Source: Monoplex corrugatus
Lineage: Eukaryota > Mollusca > Gastropoda > Littorinimorpha > Ranellidae
Direction: 5' to 3'
Assembly: GCA_030674185.1 (NCBI GenBank)
Contig: JAPXFY010000018.1
Coordinates: 51,421,255-51,485,254 of the forward strand
DNA length: 64,000 nt
A program made the position numbers and the translations under genes. Positions 41,396 to 56,972 of this stretch are shown one piece after another; positions within the stretch are counted from its first letter, which is position 1; each line of letters starts with the position of its first letter. The notes beneath the pieces were generated by a model that saw only the letters and a list, made by a program, of their open reading frames with translations, did not search any database and was not told where the DNA came from.

Positions 41396-44300
41396 GAGAA
41401 ATAGACAAGTATGTTTGGAAAGGAAGAAGACATGTAAAATCAATGCCTTCACTTTCATCATGCCATCTGTTTGGAACTCAGAGCCAGCTGAACTAAGGGA
41501 TCTTCTCACTCTTTGGCATTTAAAGGTCATATTTATTACCTGTTCACAGAGGCCTTCCATTGTAGATATTATACATGGCTGCTTATCAAACAATATGCAA
41601 TCCCACTTCTAACTGCAGATCATGTGGCCTCACATATCATTCATATGTGTGTACATTTATGACCACAGATATATATACAGTGTATATATATATATTTATA
41701 TATATATATATATACATATATATGTATGTATGTAATAATGGTTAGACTTTATTAGTATATATTCAATTGTGCATATTCATTAATACATGTATTCTGATGT
41801 GTGTATGTATGTGTGACAAATTACTGCTTCTGAATATATTACACTGTCTTGTAAACTGCACAATGTGCAGTGAATCCAAATGAGTTTGAGAACAGTCATT
41901 ATTCGTATGCAGTACAGATGTAAAGTACAAAAAAACAAATAAAAAAACAACCATTCTGCAGTTACTACTTATAATAAAAAAAAAGCCACCACTCTCGACT
42001 TAAAAAAGGAAGGACAACAACAACACCAACAACACAACCACTACCCCACCATCAACAATTACTAGAAACTTCACCTTGGCCAGATCATCAGCTAACTGCT
42101 GCCGCTTGTCTTGCTCAGACGTGAGAGAGTTCCGCAGGTTCCTCTTCTCATCGTCCAAGGCGCTGATCTCCTGCTGAAGGCGCGTCAAAGCAGACTGGCT
42201 GTCCCCAGCTGATGACTGCAGATCTTCCAGATGCTTCTTCACCTACACAGACACATCCCACCTTTTCTGTTACCAGTTGAAGTTTGCATCGATGAATGAG
42301 GGTCATCCAATAAACAGGGAAAATATATCTACAGAAATATAATGAGAAGATAATGATCAGTACTTTTCCAGATTTTATCCATGTAACATCCCTTCTTCTC
42401 AAATGACCCATTCCTATTCATTGGGAAGATCCAAAATGCTTGTTGCTAGGCAACCTGCGTTGGTATGTTATACCTGCTTGGCCACATCCACTTCTAAGCC
42501 ATCTAAGTAAAAGAAATGTCCACTACTGAGAGGTTCTTTCAACTTGGGAACAGACTAAAGTCTGAGGAATTCATACTTGGAGAACAGGTGAGGTGTGGCA
42601 AAGCGTCCCATCAATATGACGTCATCTAAATTTCAAGGCATCAGGTGTATCAATTCATATGGAAGCATGCACAGGCTGCAACACCTTGAACACACTTAGT
42701 ATGAAAGGCCTGTCAAAACTGACAATAATGCTGTATCACTGACACACAATCTGAAACTGACCTTGTCTCGTTCTTCTATCATGTCCCTCAGTTCCTCATC
42801 CTTCTGCTGCACACTCTGCTCCAGATCATGGAAGCCTGACTCCCTACTGGCCAACGTTGACTGCAGTCTAAACATACAACCATTGTTGTCTGCTTAGTTA
42901 TTCATTTGTTCAATTACGTTCATTTGTTCAAGAAGAAAACTGTAAAATATGAATTTAACAACAATAGGAAAAAAGATTCATCTGCTGAAATATCTATAAA
43001 TACATCAGAAAGGGTACTTTGATTATACATGTACAATTGTCTGAATGTAAGTTATTTTAATTATAACATTATCTGAGTGTAAGCTTATCAATCCTTTGAA
43101 AAGAGAGGACTTAACCATTGGAAAATGATGAAGATTCTGCAAGTAAAAAACTACACAACAGAACTAATCAAACCTCTGGAAAGCAATCAAAGAGCAAACG
43201 TCAGTTAATCAAGAAAACAAATCACCAATCATCCAACCAATAACCAGTCTTCCAACAAACCTTGCTTCTAAAAAAAAGTTAATCATAAACATCACAAACA
43301 AACAGACCACAAAACAAAGAAAAATTTAAAAAAATCAAATGTCAAAATGTCTTTATTACTCACTTTTGCACCTCTTCTACTTTAGGTGACTCTGCTATTC
43401 TGGATTCCAGTTCCCTTAGAGTTATCTTGGTCCTGGTCGACAGACAAAACGCAATCATTCCAGCATCTCTAGTTCATGACAGATTTTTGAAGTTCTTCTT
43501 CTTCCACAGGCTACAAGCACTCCCTAGCTAAGCATAAAAATTCAAACAAACCTTCCCAGCTAACAGGGGGAGCAGATTTGTGCATGTATGGCTATTTTCT
43601 TTATTCCACCTTAAAGGTAGTCCTACTCGTTTTTAGGAGTTAAGACGAGATTTTTTTAGGGAGTTAAGACGAGAATTTTTTTAGGGAGTTAAGATGAGAA
43701 TTTGGAAATACAGGTGAATGATCTAGATGGCAGAAAAAAGAAAGTCTTGTCAGGAAAGACAGCATAAAAGGAAACACAAACCCCGAACTACCTAAAAGCA
43801 AACAACATAGCTCCTGTGGTTTTCCAAAACAGGAGGGAACCTTAATTTCTGCATCCACAATACATGAAATCATCCATAAACTGCATAGGCCAAGTTGGGA
43901 TTTTTTGCAGTCTGAGGCACACAGGTGTCTGTTCTATCATTTTCCATTTATATGTTTTGTAAACAATAGATCTTTAAAAAAAAAGATAATTTAGTGCTGA
44001 CTTTGCTGTTTTCGATGGCTGCAATCACATTATTTTGATAGTTACAAATAAACCAACAAAAAGACACCAAAGCTTATTGAAAACATAAAAATTGCAAATC
44101 ATAAACTTATTTTATAAAATTCTGAAGTTCTAGTAAACTGTAATGAGATTTAGACCTGTACCTAAAGACTTAATCACCTGTGTGATCAAAATCTTTGAAG
44201 CTTGTTTTCTGAGAATGGCAGTCCTGTATTAACAGGCCTTAAAACACCTCATCTCCATCAATTTTCACACCTGAGAAATACAATTGATAACATTATATAC

Positions 44301-46458
44301 TATACAGTCTGCATTTTCTTCAGGTATGAAAACATAAAACTGCACAAAATACAACTTATGTGACGATTTGTGAGAATGGGTCATGTATATTCATAGTTAC
44401 CGAAGCTCCCTGAGTTTGTTGTGGCATGGAGGTCAAACCCTGAGAGCTCAGAATGTTGGACTGGTCAGCACAATGGCAAACAAATCCTTATTCAACTCCT
44501 TTCACCACAATCACACACGCACAGACACATAGTGACACATATGCACAAGTATACTGCATGTGCGCGCATACACACACACATGCACACGCACACACAAAGC
44601 CAACATACATCAGAGCAAAGAATTTACAGTAGTTCTACATATCCTAACTTACATGCTGTCAGATTGCCAATATCAAACATTTGTAATTGAACAGTATGTT
44701 GATAATTTACAGTTTTCTCACAAAAAGTTTTACAAAGAACTACACTATATCAGAGAAACCTTACTCCTCAAGGTGCTGTTGCAGTCTCTTGTTGTCACAT
44801 TCCAGCTGCTCTTTCTCTCGTTCTCTCTCTTGTGTCATCTGGTCCATCAGGGTTTGCACCTGGATAAGCTCCTGTTTCAGCACCAACACATCGTCCATAC
44901 CTGGCCTGTAAAGTACCACACGACTTCTTTGATCCTGGAATGACTGTCCTTTCTTTTCTGAGCATGTTCAGTCTCAAAATGTATCCTTACAAAAAGGGTC
45001 TACGTGCCAAGCAGCAGGATGACTGATTGGTTGTTTTCCATGATTTTAATGCAGCTGTGCTTTTGAATGCTTGCACTCACACAGACAATAATCTAACTAA
45101 AAATCAAATTTGTCAGGTTATAAATGGCTGGGGAAAAAAAAAACTAACGAATTCAAGACTCAAGGGAAAACTTTTGTTTGAAAACCTAACACTGCAGTCA
45201 CACAAAGCCAGTCAAGTCACTGGCACAAAACTTTTCAAGCAAGATACGTTTTAATTCGTGACCTTCACTCAACACACTGAAACAGTGTGTGAAGTACTAT
45301 TCTTAGCCAATTTCAACTGGATACCACAGACATTCTATCATTACTGCCTTACTAGTTTCAATATGTAATTTCACTTATTCAATGTATTAATTTGCTAAAG
45401 TACATTCGCTATCTTACAGCCTTATGAATGTTGTAGGCATTACTCATCAGGACACATTATTCAAAATCACAAAAGCTGTCTTGAATTTCAACAGCGCAAC
45501 CTCAGTCTCTGAAATTATACTCCACTGCCGGGGAGTGAGTTTGGAGTTTGTTCAAGAGGGATTCATTAAACGTAGACAATTCCAGATCATATACATTTCA
45601 CCCAGATCTGCTGGCAATTACCGGCAGATTCCCTGAGCCTGCAGCAAAACCATGGGCTGGGAAGGTTTTAAATGGCGAAAGTAACGGAATTCATGAAACA
45701 CTGACATTACAAGAGTAATTACAGCATAACAAAGGGCAGTGAAGAGGCCAATTTTTCTATTTGGGGTGGAACTGAAATCAAGACACGAGATCTTGAGTCC
45801 ATACCTCTATCAAAGAGCTATAGGAAAAAAAATCTCTTTCAGAAAGAGAGACATGTCTTGATTTGATTAACCCTTCGATTCCTGCACCCTATTTATCAAC
45901 TGCAAACACTTAACTCTTTGACTCCCTCACCTTATCCATCAGCTTCCTGAAGGAGGCTGGTAGACAGGGTGAGGGAGTCAAAGAGTTAAGTTTTAGCTTT
46001 GTTAGCATGGTTGACAATGCAGGATGCTGCTGGACAGGGTGTGGGAGTCAAAGGATTAAGAGACATAAAGTAGTATTTGCAAAAATGTCTAGAAAACATA
46101 ATTAGAAAGTCAACATAGCATTATACTGCATGCATCAATCAACTAAAGTTTACTTTTTTGCACATTGCAAACACAATCCACTCAAGAATGCAAATGCAGC
46201 CAAGCCATCAAACCAGTAATATAAATTCTTTTCATACAAAATTGATAATATTCTGATTAGAGAAGACATTTGCAAAATAGGCACCACTTTTAACACCGAT
46301 TGCTAATGTACTGATTGGAGGTGATATTTATCAAAAATACAATACTTTTGATACTGATTATTAATGTACTAGGAGACGTATATTTTAAATGTGCATAAAA
46401 GAACAAATGGCCTTTTCTTTTCACAAAACAGAATCAACTACAGGAACACACACACACA

Positions 46459-46489
<31 letters not shown>

Positions 46490-49400
46490 CACACCACACA
46501 CACACACACACACATACACACAAGAAAAAAAGAACAAGCATAAGGTCACTGAACTGCAGTTGAAACTTCTTAACATGTTATGCATACTTACTATTTGTGC
46601 TCATACTTAATTTCAGCTTGAGACAAAACTGACAAGACTTGTGACTGATCGTCAAGAATGAAAAACGTTTTGGAGAAAAACGGGAAACAAACAGGGGAAA
46701 GTCAAAATCTTGAGTAATTTTCCATGAAAAACTATTTTTTGTTTGTTTCTCATCCAGAGGACAAAACAATTGCCAAAAACGTTTCACAAGCAAACTAGTC
46801 CACGCCTTTATGAAAGTGAAAACAAGAACAAAAGCAACCAAGCAACAAACAAACCACCTTCACACAGTACGACAATTATGTACTTCACATGGTGTTTCAC
46901 TTTTACATTGAAAGTACTCACAATTTCACATCATAAAGTAACATTATCATAAGCAGCTACATATGCAAAAAAAAAAAAAAAAAAAAAAATCATTAAAATG
47001 CAAAAGATCTGAAATCAACCAATCAATGAATGAACAAATGCATGAATGAATGAATGAACCAACCAATAAATGAATATGAACAAACACATGAATAAATGGA
47101 CCAACCAATGAATGAACATAAACGAACATATGAATGAACCAACCAACTGAATACCAAGGTGGGAATATTTATGCAACATTTTTATTTCCAATATATGACT
47201 GTCTCACTAGTCATTCTCTCCTTGCTTTGTACGGAGAGGAAGCAGCAAAGAAACAAAGGGACAGACAGGCTGGCAGGTGAACAGACAGACAGACAAAACT
47301 ACAACACAGAGGAGGAGGGAAGTGAAAGCAGAGGGACTGGATGAGATTAAAAAGAAAAAAAAAAATAAGAGAAAAAAAAGTACCGACTTTAACAAAAAGA
47401 CAACTAATGACAGGGAGGGATAACATGAAAGTCAAACTGGTGACGGTGACTGCATAGAGGGTGGAAAAAGGGGAAGGGATGTGTTCTGGGAGATAGGCCA
47501 AGGGATTATGTGATGACTACTTGATTAGTGTTCAGGCACACACAAATGTCCTTGTCTTCATGTGTGTTCAGGCTTGAAACAAATCACTATTAACCCTTTG
47601 ACTCCTGCACCCTATGTACCCAAAGCAAAAACTTAACTCTTTGACTCCCTCATCCCATCCACCAGCTTCCTGCAGGATACTGTTGGTCAGGGTGCGGACG
47701 TCAATGGGTTAAAGAAAACGTCTTTTTGTCACCAATGCAATTTACATGTTTTTATTACCAATGCAATTTACACATTCACAGATAACTGTTTTTTGGTTCA
47801 CAAATGAAAAACTTACATGTATACATTCTTTCATGGTGGTTTTAACTTATTAGTATATAGAAAAATGTGTGCATCTGATCTTTCGCCAGATATCAAATTG
47901 GTGTCCTTCCTTTGACACATCTCTCAAAATCTTAAAAATGTAAATGATTCCTCCTAATCATTTTATGTAAAAAGCTTACACTAACAATCTGTTTGACAAA
48001 AACATTAATTTACAATTTGTTCTGAATCACTATGCATATCAATTTTCTTCTTTTTTTTCTTGCAAAGGGGAAGATTTCACACATGCACAAACGAGGATGA
48101 GTGAGTGGACATCTGCAATCAATATCACACAGTGCAAAAAAAAAGAAAGACTAAGCTTACTTCTTTTTATTGTCATCTTCACTGAAGAAAGACAAGCAAA
48201 AAAAAAAAATATGGTGAGAAATTGTAAGTTATAACAGACAGGATTATGAGCAAAAACACAACACAGACGGACGATAACTTGGCAGAAAAACAAAGACAGC
48301 AACACAAAGTGAACTTAGCAAATAAAAAGTGAAAAAAATGAACAAGAACAAGTAAAAGGTACATGACGAAAAAAACAACTTTGATAATTATATCTTTCAT
48401 GTTGACTTTCAAGAACTATACGTGCAATTGCTACTTGCCGAAAACATGGCTGGAGAACAGAAAGACTACTAAGCTACTGGAGACAAGAATGGAAGTACAA
48501 CACTGATAATGCAATATGTAAATCACTGGGGTCATCAGTCGAGTGGAACGAATGGAAGAAGGTTCAGATGTGTTTCACTTGTCGGTTCCATATATCACTT
48601 GTTCTTCTGAACCAACCATACAATTGACAGTACACATCACTTATATCTTAATTTATGCTATAAAATTAACCTGACTGAATTAAAGAAACAAAAACAGAAG
48701 GAAGAAGGAGCTACTCACTAAAGGACAATAATAAACTGAAAATGTTTTCATTTACTTAAGTATGAAACAGACTGCAAATCATTTATTAACAAACAAAATG
48801 TCCACATCATAATACATAACTCCGAATGCAAAAAAAATGGACTGGAGATGGGGGAAGCATCCCAAAATGGTAAGGAGTAGCATTTATAAATGTATTTATG
48901 ATATATACTTTCTATAAACACAACAGATTTACTTCTTTACATTCATGACATTGCCTTATTACCTTGGTTAGTCCGATATAAAAAAGCTAACAGATCATGA
49001 CTGATTCCCATTAAGGTTTAAACACATTCCATACCGCATCACGAGATCCTCGTGACTCAGCTTTCTCTCTCCGTGGACCGCGTCATGAGGATTTCGTGCC
49101 CTGAACCGTAGTTTCAGTTTTGAGTATATAAATAGAAAATGACGCATTGCTGACGTGAATCCTTTTCAGGCAAAGGGAATATACTCTTGTCATTTCCTTT
49201 CTGCGTTTACACGACGATTGAAGCGAAAGATATACCTTGTTTTCTGACAATACCCCCTCTGGCTTTCTCTCTCCTAACATTACTTGGTCAATAGTTAGTG
49301 CAGTGACATATTTTCTTGGTAGGAAAAGGGTTAAAACTAATAACACATTATTAGGACATACAGTTCTTACAACACACATTAAAAGATCATTTTGTCAGTA

Positions 49401-52400
49401 TGGATAAATACTATATCCACAAAAACAACTGGAAGTATAAAGAGTGTGCAGATTAGAAAATCAGGTCCACAACCATATTCCTTTACACATAACACTTTAA
49501 AACTGAAACAATGTTATCTTCCAAGTTGCAGACTGCCATTGCTCAAAAACAACTTTGTGACTGATGAATTAAGCACATGTATACTGAAAGCATGTCTCGC
49601 CCGACAGGCTTACTGCCCCTTGATGGGGCATTAGACTAACAAGAGCCCCAGAATGGGGGCCAAAAGCTTACCAGGCAATAGAAAAACTTGATTGAACGGT
49701 TTTGACTGACTGATTTTATTAAACGATCGACTGACTGATTTTGACAGACTGGTTTTATTCAATGACTATTACAGAATCAAACAGCAGTCTACTCTCTGAA
49801 ATCTGTGAGTGTGCCTAAGAAATACAGGGAGTAGCACCTTCTTCCTTCGTCGCCTGGGCTGAGTGTTTCCCCGTGTCTCTCATACCTCGGAAATAAACAC
49901 TTCCAGGTCAGACTGCAGTCAGTATATAGTGTGGGTCAGGCTTTTGTTCATACCAATCAACATTTTTCATGCAAACGATCATGGAATGCATGCACATGGA
50001 AAAACTGCTGTTAATAAGTCTCCAAAACAACAAAGAATTTTTCAAGTAAATTTCCATTTAGCTAGAACTCTTATTATATCCAACTGATGCAGAGTGGCAC
50101 ACTACTATCACTCTATTTTTGGCCATAACCTAAGCCAGCGTTTATCGAGAATTCGGTCAAAAGATGCCTCCAGGTGGCGTTCCACCCCACCTGACTGCCC
50201 AATTCCCGCGAGAACGCGAGTATCCTTCCTCTTTTCTCAAACTTTGTATTCCAGGCCAGAGAGGAAGATCTCAAGAGGGGCAGGTAGAGTCTGCTTAAGT
50301 GTTGGATATGGTAAGTGTACTAGTTAAACAGGAATTTACTGAAAAAAATCCTCTTTCAGCCTCATACATTCTACCACATCCAGCTAATGCAGAATTTAAG
50401 ATTGAAAGGCAGGAGAGATGCTTTGCTCTGCTCTGGTCTGTCCGCCTCCTGGAGGCATCCAAGACAGCATTAGCCGAAATGAAGGAGATGTGGGACAAAC
50501 CATCTGTGGTGGAAACTTCTTGTTAATAAACTGGATTCTCTGCACCAGTAGGCTGCTTCTAGGGCATCCTGAATGGAGAGGGACTAACTGAAGGCAGCTG
50601 AGGTTGAGATGGCCAGAAGGCTTGGAGCTCAAGGGCTCTGGGCTGCTCCAAAAGGGATGAAAATGGAGCTTCTTTATAGGGTGGTTGCTGCGGCATCTTT
50701 GGTGTATTGCACATTTACTCAGATACAGAGTCTCCACTGGGAGGATCTCAATGGGATAAGCAATGCTAGTAGTGTTTGAAACATTGCATGGGGCATAAAC
50801 GCCGGTCCCCTTCTCCAGCACCTCCGGGGTAAAAAAAGGAGACCAGAAGTGGGATTTGAAAGAACATATTCCAGAACCTGGATGTTGATTCTTGGCCAGA
50901 AATTATGGTAAGAAAGACAGAGAGGTGTCTCCACTGCTCTGGAATCTAACATCTTCCTTTGCCCCACTCAAAGCATGGATTTTTTTGTGGCAGCAGGAGG
51001 TAGCGAGGACCAGGAGAAGGGTGTTTTGTGTTTTTCAGGACTTGAGAGATTGCTTCCATTTTGAATATATTTGTGTGGAGGAGGGCTTCTCTCTGGGACC
51101 AGAGCCAGCAAGCATAGGATGCAGCTATGCAGGCTCCCCAGCCTATGCATGAGGCGTCTGTGTATAGAGCTAGTTGATGAGAGGGAGGAACTATCGGGTC
51201 TCCCTCCTGTAGATCAGAAGCTAGCATCCATTCTTGAATGGCTTCAAGAAACCAAGGTCCCAGTCTTAACTTAATCGGTCCAATTGTTGTAGAGTGTGAC
51301 CTGGGTGTTCATGTGGGGTGGACCACCATCTGGAGGCATCTTTTGACCAAATTCTCGATAAACAATGGGTTAGGTTAGGGCCAAAAATAGAGTGATCATG
51401 AGCCACTCTGCATCAGTTGGATATGGCAGACTGTATGACATTGCCTGTTTATGTGTCAAGTTATGTCCAAATAAAATTACAGAACATGCTAGCGTGTTAG
51501 ATTATCAACAAATATAAACTAAGATCAAGAACACAGTTTTAAAATTATGTGCAAATATTATCAATTTATGTGAAATTCACAGGGAAAAAAGTATGCTGTT
51601 GACAGCTATGTTTAAGAAACAAAAGTTTTTATAATCAGATATACTTATTTCAAATTTCTGAGACATTAATTTTCAATCCAGTTGTCAAACAAAGGTGTAC
51701 CACACTTCAGAGCTGAATGGGGATAACAACACCAGGTCAAAACAAATTGTGAATTATTCTGTAATTAGCAACTCTGTAAACCTTCAAATTTGTTATACAA
51801 TGCAAATTTTTAGAGTGTCAGAAATGAAAGAACTATAGCAGTTTGTGTATTTTAAAAAAACAACTATTCTCTGGCAAAGTTTGTAGCTGACCAGCATTTT
51901 CTGAAAAATGTGAGCTGTTCTAAGACTCATGAAAGATAACTAGAAGAGTGATCCAATGATTATGATTATATTTTTGGTTACTATGTGTTATGCTAGCGAT
52001 ATAATTACTTATGTTGGAGTAAATGAGTATGTATCAAACATCTCAACGGATACAAACATCTATTAACATTTATTGCTAGCATCATAATATTGGATTAGTT
52101 TAACATCAACACAAAAGTACCTCCCATATGGGGAACAACTCACCTCTGAGCTAACTGGGACTCCATGTTATGCATCAATGCTTCCCGGTCATCCATCTGA
52201 TGCTGTAACACAGACCAGAAAGACAATGACACAATAGAGCAAGTGACCTGATTATTGGATTAAAACTTCATTATGAATTACTAAGCAGGCAAAACTGATA
52301 TGCCAGTATAACAATGATAGACTTGCTAGTAAGATGAGCTAATCCCAAAGGAACTATCAAATAGGTCGGTCATATCATTTTCACATATCTGGCCCCTAAA

Positions 52401-55400
52401 ATATTTCTAAGTCATCTCTTGATATACTATCTTTAAATAAGAACCTCTGGATAAAGTACCTTTAAATAACAAACTCACAAACATACCCGATATGTAACCA
52501 TTTCATACAAATGCAATCTTACACATTTATTAAACATCTGATAAGTTTAAGCACAGAATACACGGCTATAAAAAAAACAGATGCAGAAAGATTTTCTATC
52601 AAATGATTATAGAACATTTACAGCAACTCCACCACCAACTTTTTAACACATTCCATACCGTGTCACGAGATCCTCGTGACTCAGCTTTCTCTCTCCGTGG
52701 ACCGCGTCACGAGGATTTCGTGCCCTGAACCGTAGTTTCAATTTCGAGTATAATAAATAGAAAATGAAAGCATTGCTGACATGAATCCTTTTCCGGCAAA
52801 GGGAGTTTACTCTTGTCATTTCCTTTCTGCATTTACATGACATTTGAAGTGGCAAAAATGGCAAAAAACAGGCGTAATTTGAGAGTTTCTGAAGTCTCTC
52901 TCCTAACATTACTTGGTCAATAGTTAGTACAGTGACCTATTTTCTTGGTAGGAAAAGGGTTAAAATGAAGTGATGTCACGACTGGAACAGTATTTGCTTG
53001 TCCCAAACTGCTGCAATGAATGGGGAGCAGACATATCAGCACCTTACTGGTTTTAATGTGACTGAACCCTATTTTGAAGATTCCTTCTTACAATTTCTGT
53101 TTAATTGGTCAATGCTAAAAATTAAACCAAAAATCATTAAAGCCTAATGGACTACTTACCTTGAGAGTTTTAATATGGTCTTGCATGGCAGCCTTCTCTC
53201 CTTCACTCTCATCAGCTTTGGCTTTCACTGACACCATTTCTCCAGCCTGGTACACACACAAGTTACCCTTTCAGCACAAATGCATTAAAACATAAAACAT
53301 TAGTATAATGGAGACACTACATTTATCAGTATTTTCTTTTACTGGTTACTGACATCATTTACAGAATTACATTTGTTCCTTTAATTCTACTTCAAACAAA
53401 CAAACAAACAAACAAACACACAAACAAACAAACAAACAAGCAAACAAACCAACCCCACCCAAAACCCTATGAAAAAGGACCTAGTCACAATTTCTATCAA
53501 AAGTGCACCAATGCAGTTTACTTGACAGTCAGACTGCCTGTGTTGCGTAAATGTGACCAGACCAATAAACAAACTAAAGAGATTCCATGTAACTTAACAG
53601 CAGAATAGAAGAGAAACAAAATACATATAGCCCTGGGCTGCACACATGAGACATTTTCCGTTGGTCTATACAATACTATTTATTCTAACATTAAAAGGGC
53701 TTTGAATTTTCACAGGCTAAAAGAATTGAATTAAGACCCTCCACTCCCACCCACCACCAATGTTCTGACATTAATGCAGTTCATTTAGTCCCTTTCTCCC
53801 ACTGGACAAAGCAGCAGGGAAGTTTCAGTCTTTCTCATGATTTTGTATTGGGTATTTATTTGTGCATCAACAACAAGGATGGTCACACTCTGACTGAACC
53901 AGATGATGTCTTGGATAGGTGGAACGAATATGGCACATCACTTTTTGGCAAACCTGACAGCCATGAAAATAATTTAGAGCCAAATTTGGAATTGACCCCT
54001 GGAGATACGGAACCTGAACCTCTGCTCAGCGAAGTTGAATCTGCCATTAAAGATCTAAAATGCAGAAAGTCTCCTGGTCTTGACAATATTCCTGGAGAGT
54101 TGTTGAAACACTCAGGTGATGGTGGACTCAAAGTAATGCATCACTTATGCTGCAAGATATGGAAGACTTGTCAGTGGCCTACAGACTGGAAGCTCCAAGA
54201 ATTTGTCATGTTACATAAGAGTGGAAATGTCAAAGACTGCAACAATTATAGAACAATTGCACTGATCAGTCATGCCAGTAAAATACTGCTGATAATAATT
54301 TTAAACAGGTTAAAGCCAAAAGTAGAGGAAGAGCTATCCGACTGTCAGGCAGGCTATAGGAAAAACAGGGGAACAATAGATATGCTGTTTGTACTCCAGA
54401 TATTGATAGAAAAGATTAGAAACACAGACCAAGAGATGTTCATCGTTTTCATTGACTACAGCAAAGCGTTTGATAGCGTGATTCACCAAAGTCTTTTCCA
54501 CTTCATGATCAAAATGGGTTTTCCAAGACATCTGGTTTCCCTCATAGCTTCATTATATAATGATCAAAAAGCAACAATCAGATGGAATAATCAAAACTGC
54601 AAATTTTTTAACATCACTAAAGGGGTAAGGCAAGGTTGCATCCTGTCTCCACATCTCTTCAGCATATACACTGAACATATCATGAGAGAAGCAGACATAG
54701 AAGACATGGGAGTAAATATTGGTGGTAGAAACCTGTCAAATTTACGCTACGCAGATGACACAGGATTACTGGCAGACAACATTACAGGCTCTAGGAGGAT
54801 CCTGTACAGGGTAGACCGGGTTGGAAAGGCAGCTGGGCTGGACTTAAATTCAAAGAAGACAAAGGTTATGCATGTTGCAGGCAAATATAACACTAGACAG
54901 GACCAGATCATGCTAAACCAAGTCCCTCTAGAAAATGTCAAGGACTTTAGATATTTAGGTTCAGTCAAGACACACGATGGAACATGCTCAAAAGACATAA
55001 AGATGAGAATTGGAATGGCCAAGAACAGTATGGTTCAATTGAACAATATTTGGAAAGACCACAGCATAACAGCAGACCTTAAGATAAAACTCTTAAAATG
55101 TCTTGTCTGGCCAGTGATGTTATACGGCTGCGAGGCATGGACAATGAAGAAAGAGGATGAAAGACGAGTGGAAGCAGCAGAGCTGTGGTTTTACCGAAGA
55201 CTGCTGAGGGTCAAATGGACGGATAGGCGCTCAAATGAAAGCATACTGAATGAGTTGGGTACTACACGCAAGCTTCTAGTACTCATACAACGGAGGAAAC
55301 TGAAATATGTTGGACACGCAATCCGTAATGAGAGAACAGACTTGATGTCCACTGTCCTCCAAGGTAAAGTGGAAGGAAAGAGAAACAGAGGACGGCCACC

Positions 55401-56693
55401 TGCATCACTTGCTAGAAACATCACAAACATCAGTGGCAAGAAACTCCAGGAGGTGGTCAGACTTAGCCAAGATCGAGAGTGCTGGAGGCAACTTGTGAGG
55501 ACATCATGTGCAGCGGCCAACACTGTTCCCGGTGACGCCGACAGGTGAGACAGGTGAGATTTATTTGTGATCGTACATTCACGCTTGACAAAGGCCATTT
55601 GGCCGAAAATTTGCACCTGTCTTGTCTTGTTGTATTAAATACGTGTTCTGATTCTATTTTCGTGTTTTTCTGGTTCCTGTTTGCTTGAACGCGGGCAGTT
55701 GCACTTGTTTTGGATATTAATGCAGTAATTCTATATAAACTAAGAACTGAGAACTGCCTCTTTTTGGGAAAGACGGCAGTTCAAGGGTCATAAACAGCAT
55801 GCATGAATAATCTTACGCACATCGTATATCTAATCTTACATGTATCATTTATCCGTATATTTACACAATCATGTCAGATGGACAAAAAATACAGATGACA
55901 ACACAAACAGAAAGACAAAACACACAGAGAGACATATCCTTCCAAATCAGTATGACGACTGACCAGTTTAGCTGTTTTCTGTTCGATAGTGTCTTTGTCC
56001 TTTTTCAGCCTGGCATTCTCCTTGGTCACTTGAGCCACCTGATCCTGAAGATGGTGCACCTCTGACATCACTGCACAACATGTGAAAACAATAACAATGA
56101 ATGTGTATAAGCGCTCACATCTCAGCTTCTGAGACCGAGTCCTGGCATTCTTATTCTTATTGTTTAGAGCCCAGCCAACTGCACAGAGCCATGTCTGGGC
56201 TGTAACTATACCAAAATGTAAACAACATCTGGATCCAAAAACACATTCATACCAGAATAAACATATGAATAAACACTGATGAATACATACTAAAAAAAAT
56301 ATTGGATGGTGCTGCACTGCGGCGACATGCTTTCAATGGGAAGAGCAGCCTGAGTTTCACATGATAACCCCATTATGACAAAAAGAAATGAATACCTGAC
56401 CAAACATGCACATATATAAAGTTACGGTCATAAACATACATACAGCTGGATGATTTTGTGTTTATATACACACAACCTATGCATGGTCATGATGTTCTTG
56501 ATGGCTGATGGAATCTACTAATTCTTTGTGTTTTGCTGAAGAGTTGTAAGGTTTTCATCAGACACTAACAAGACATACCACTAAACAGTCACAAGTACTG
56601 CTTTTCAGACCACATTTTTGCCAATCTCAAAAGTGATGCAAGATATCACTATATGTGTGTGAGGTAAATACATGTATGGAAACATTAGAGAGA

Positions 56694-56786
<93 letters not shown>

Positions 56787-56878
56787 TTTGTTTGTGTGTG
56801 TGTATGATTGTGTGTGTGTGTGTGTGTTTTCGCATGTGTGCCTATGCATGTGTGGGTGTGGGTGTGGGTGAGAGAGAG

Positions 56879-56972
<94 letters not shown>

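Noticed and set aside
44400..44430. Possible extra EEA1 exon ending at a GTAACT donor near 44401
   Set aside because: v8 and v9 already join in phase (2 to 2) and match the conserved order. An added exon would need phase 2 at both ends and no suitable acceptor was seen.
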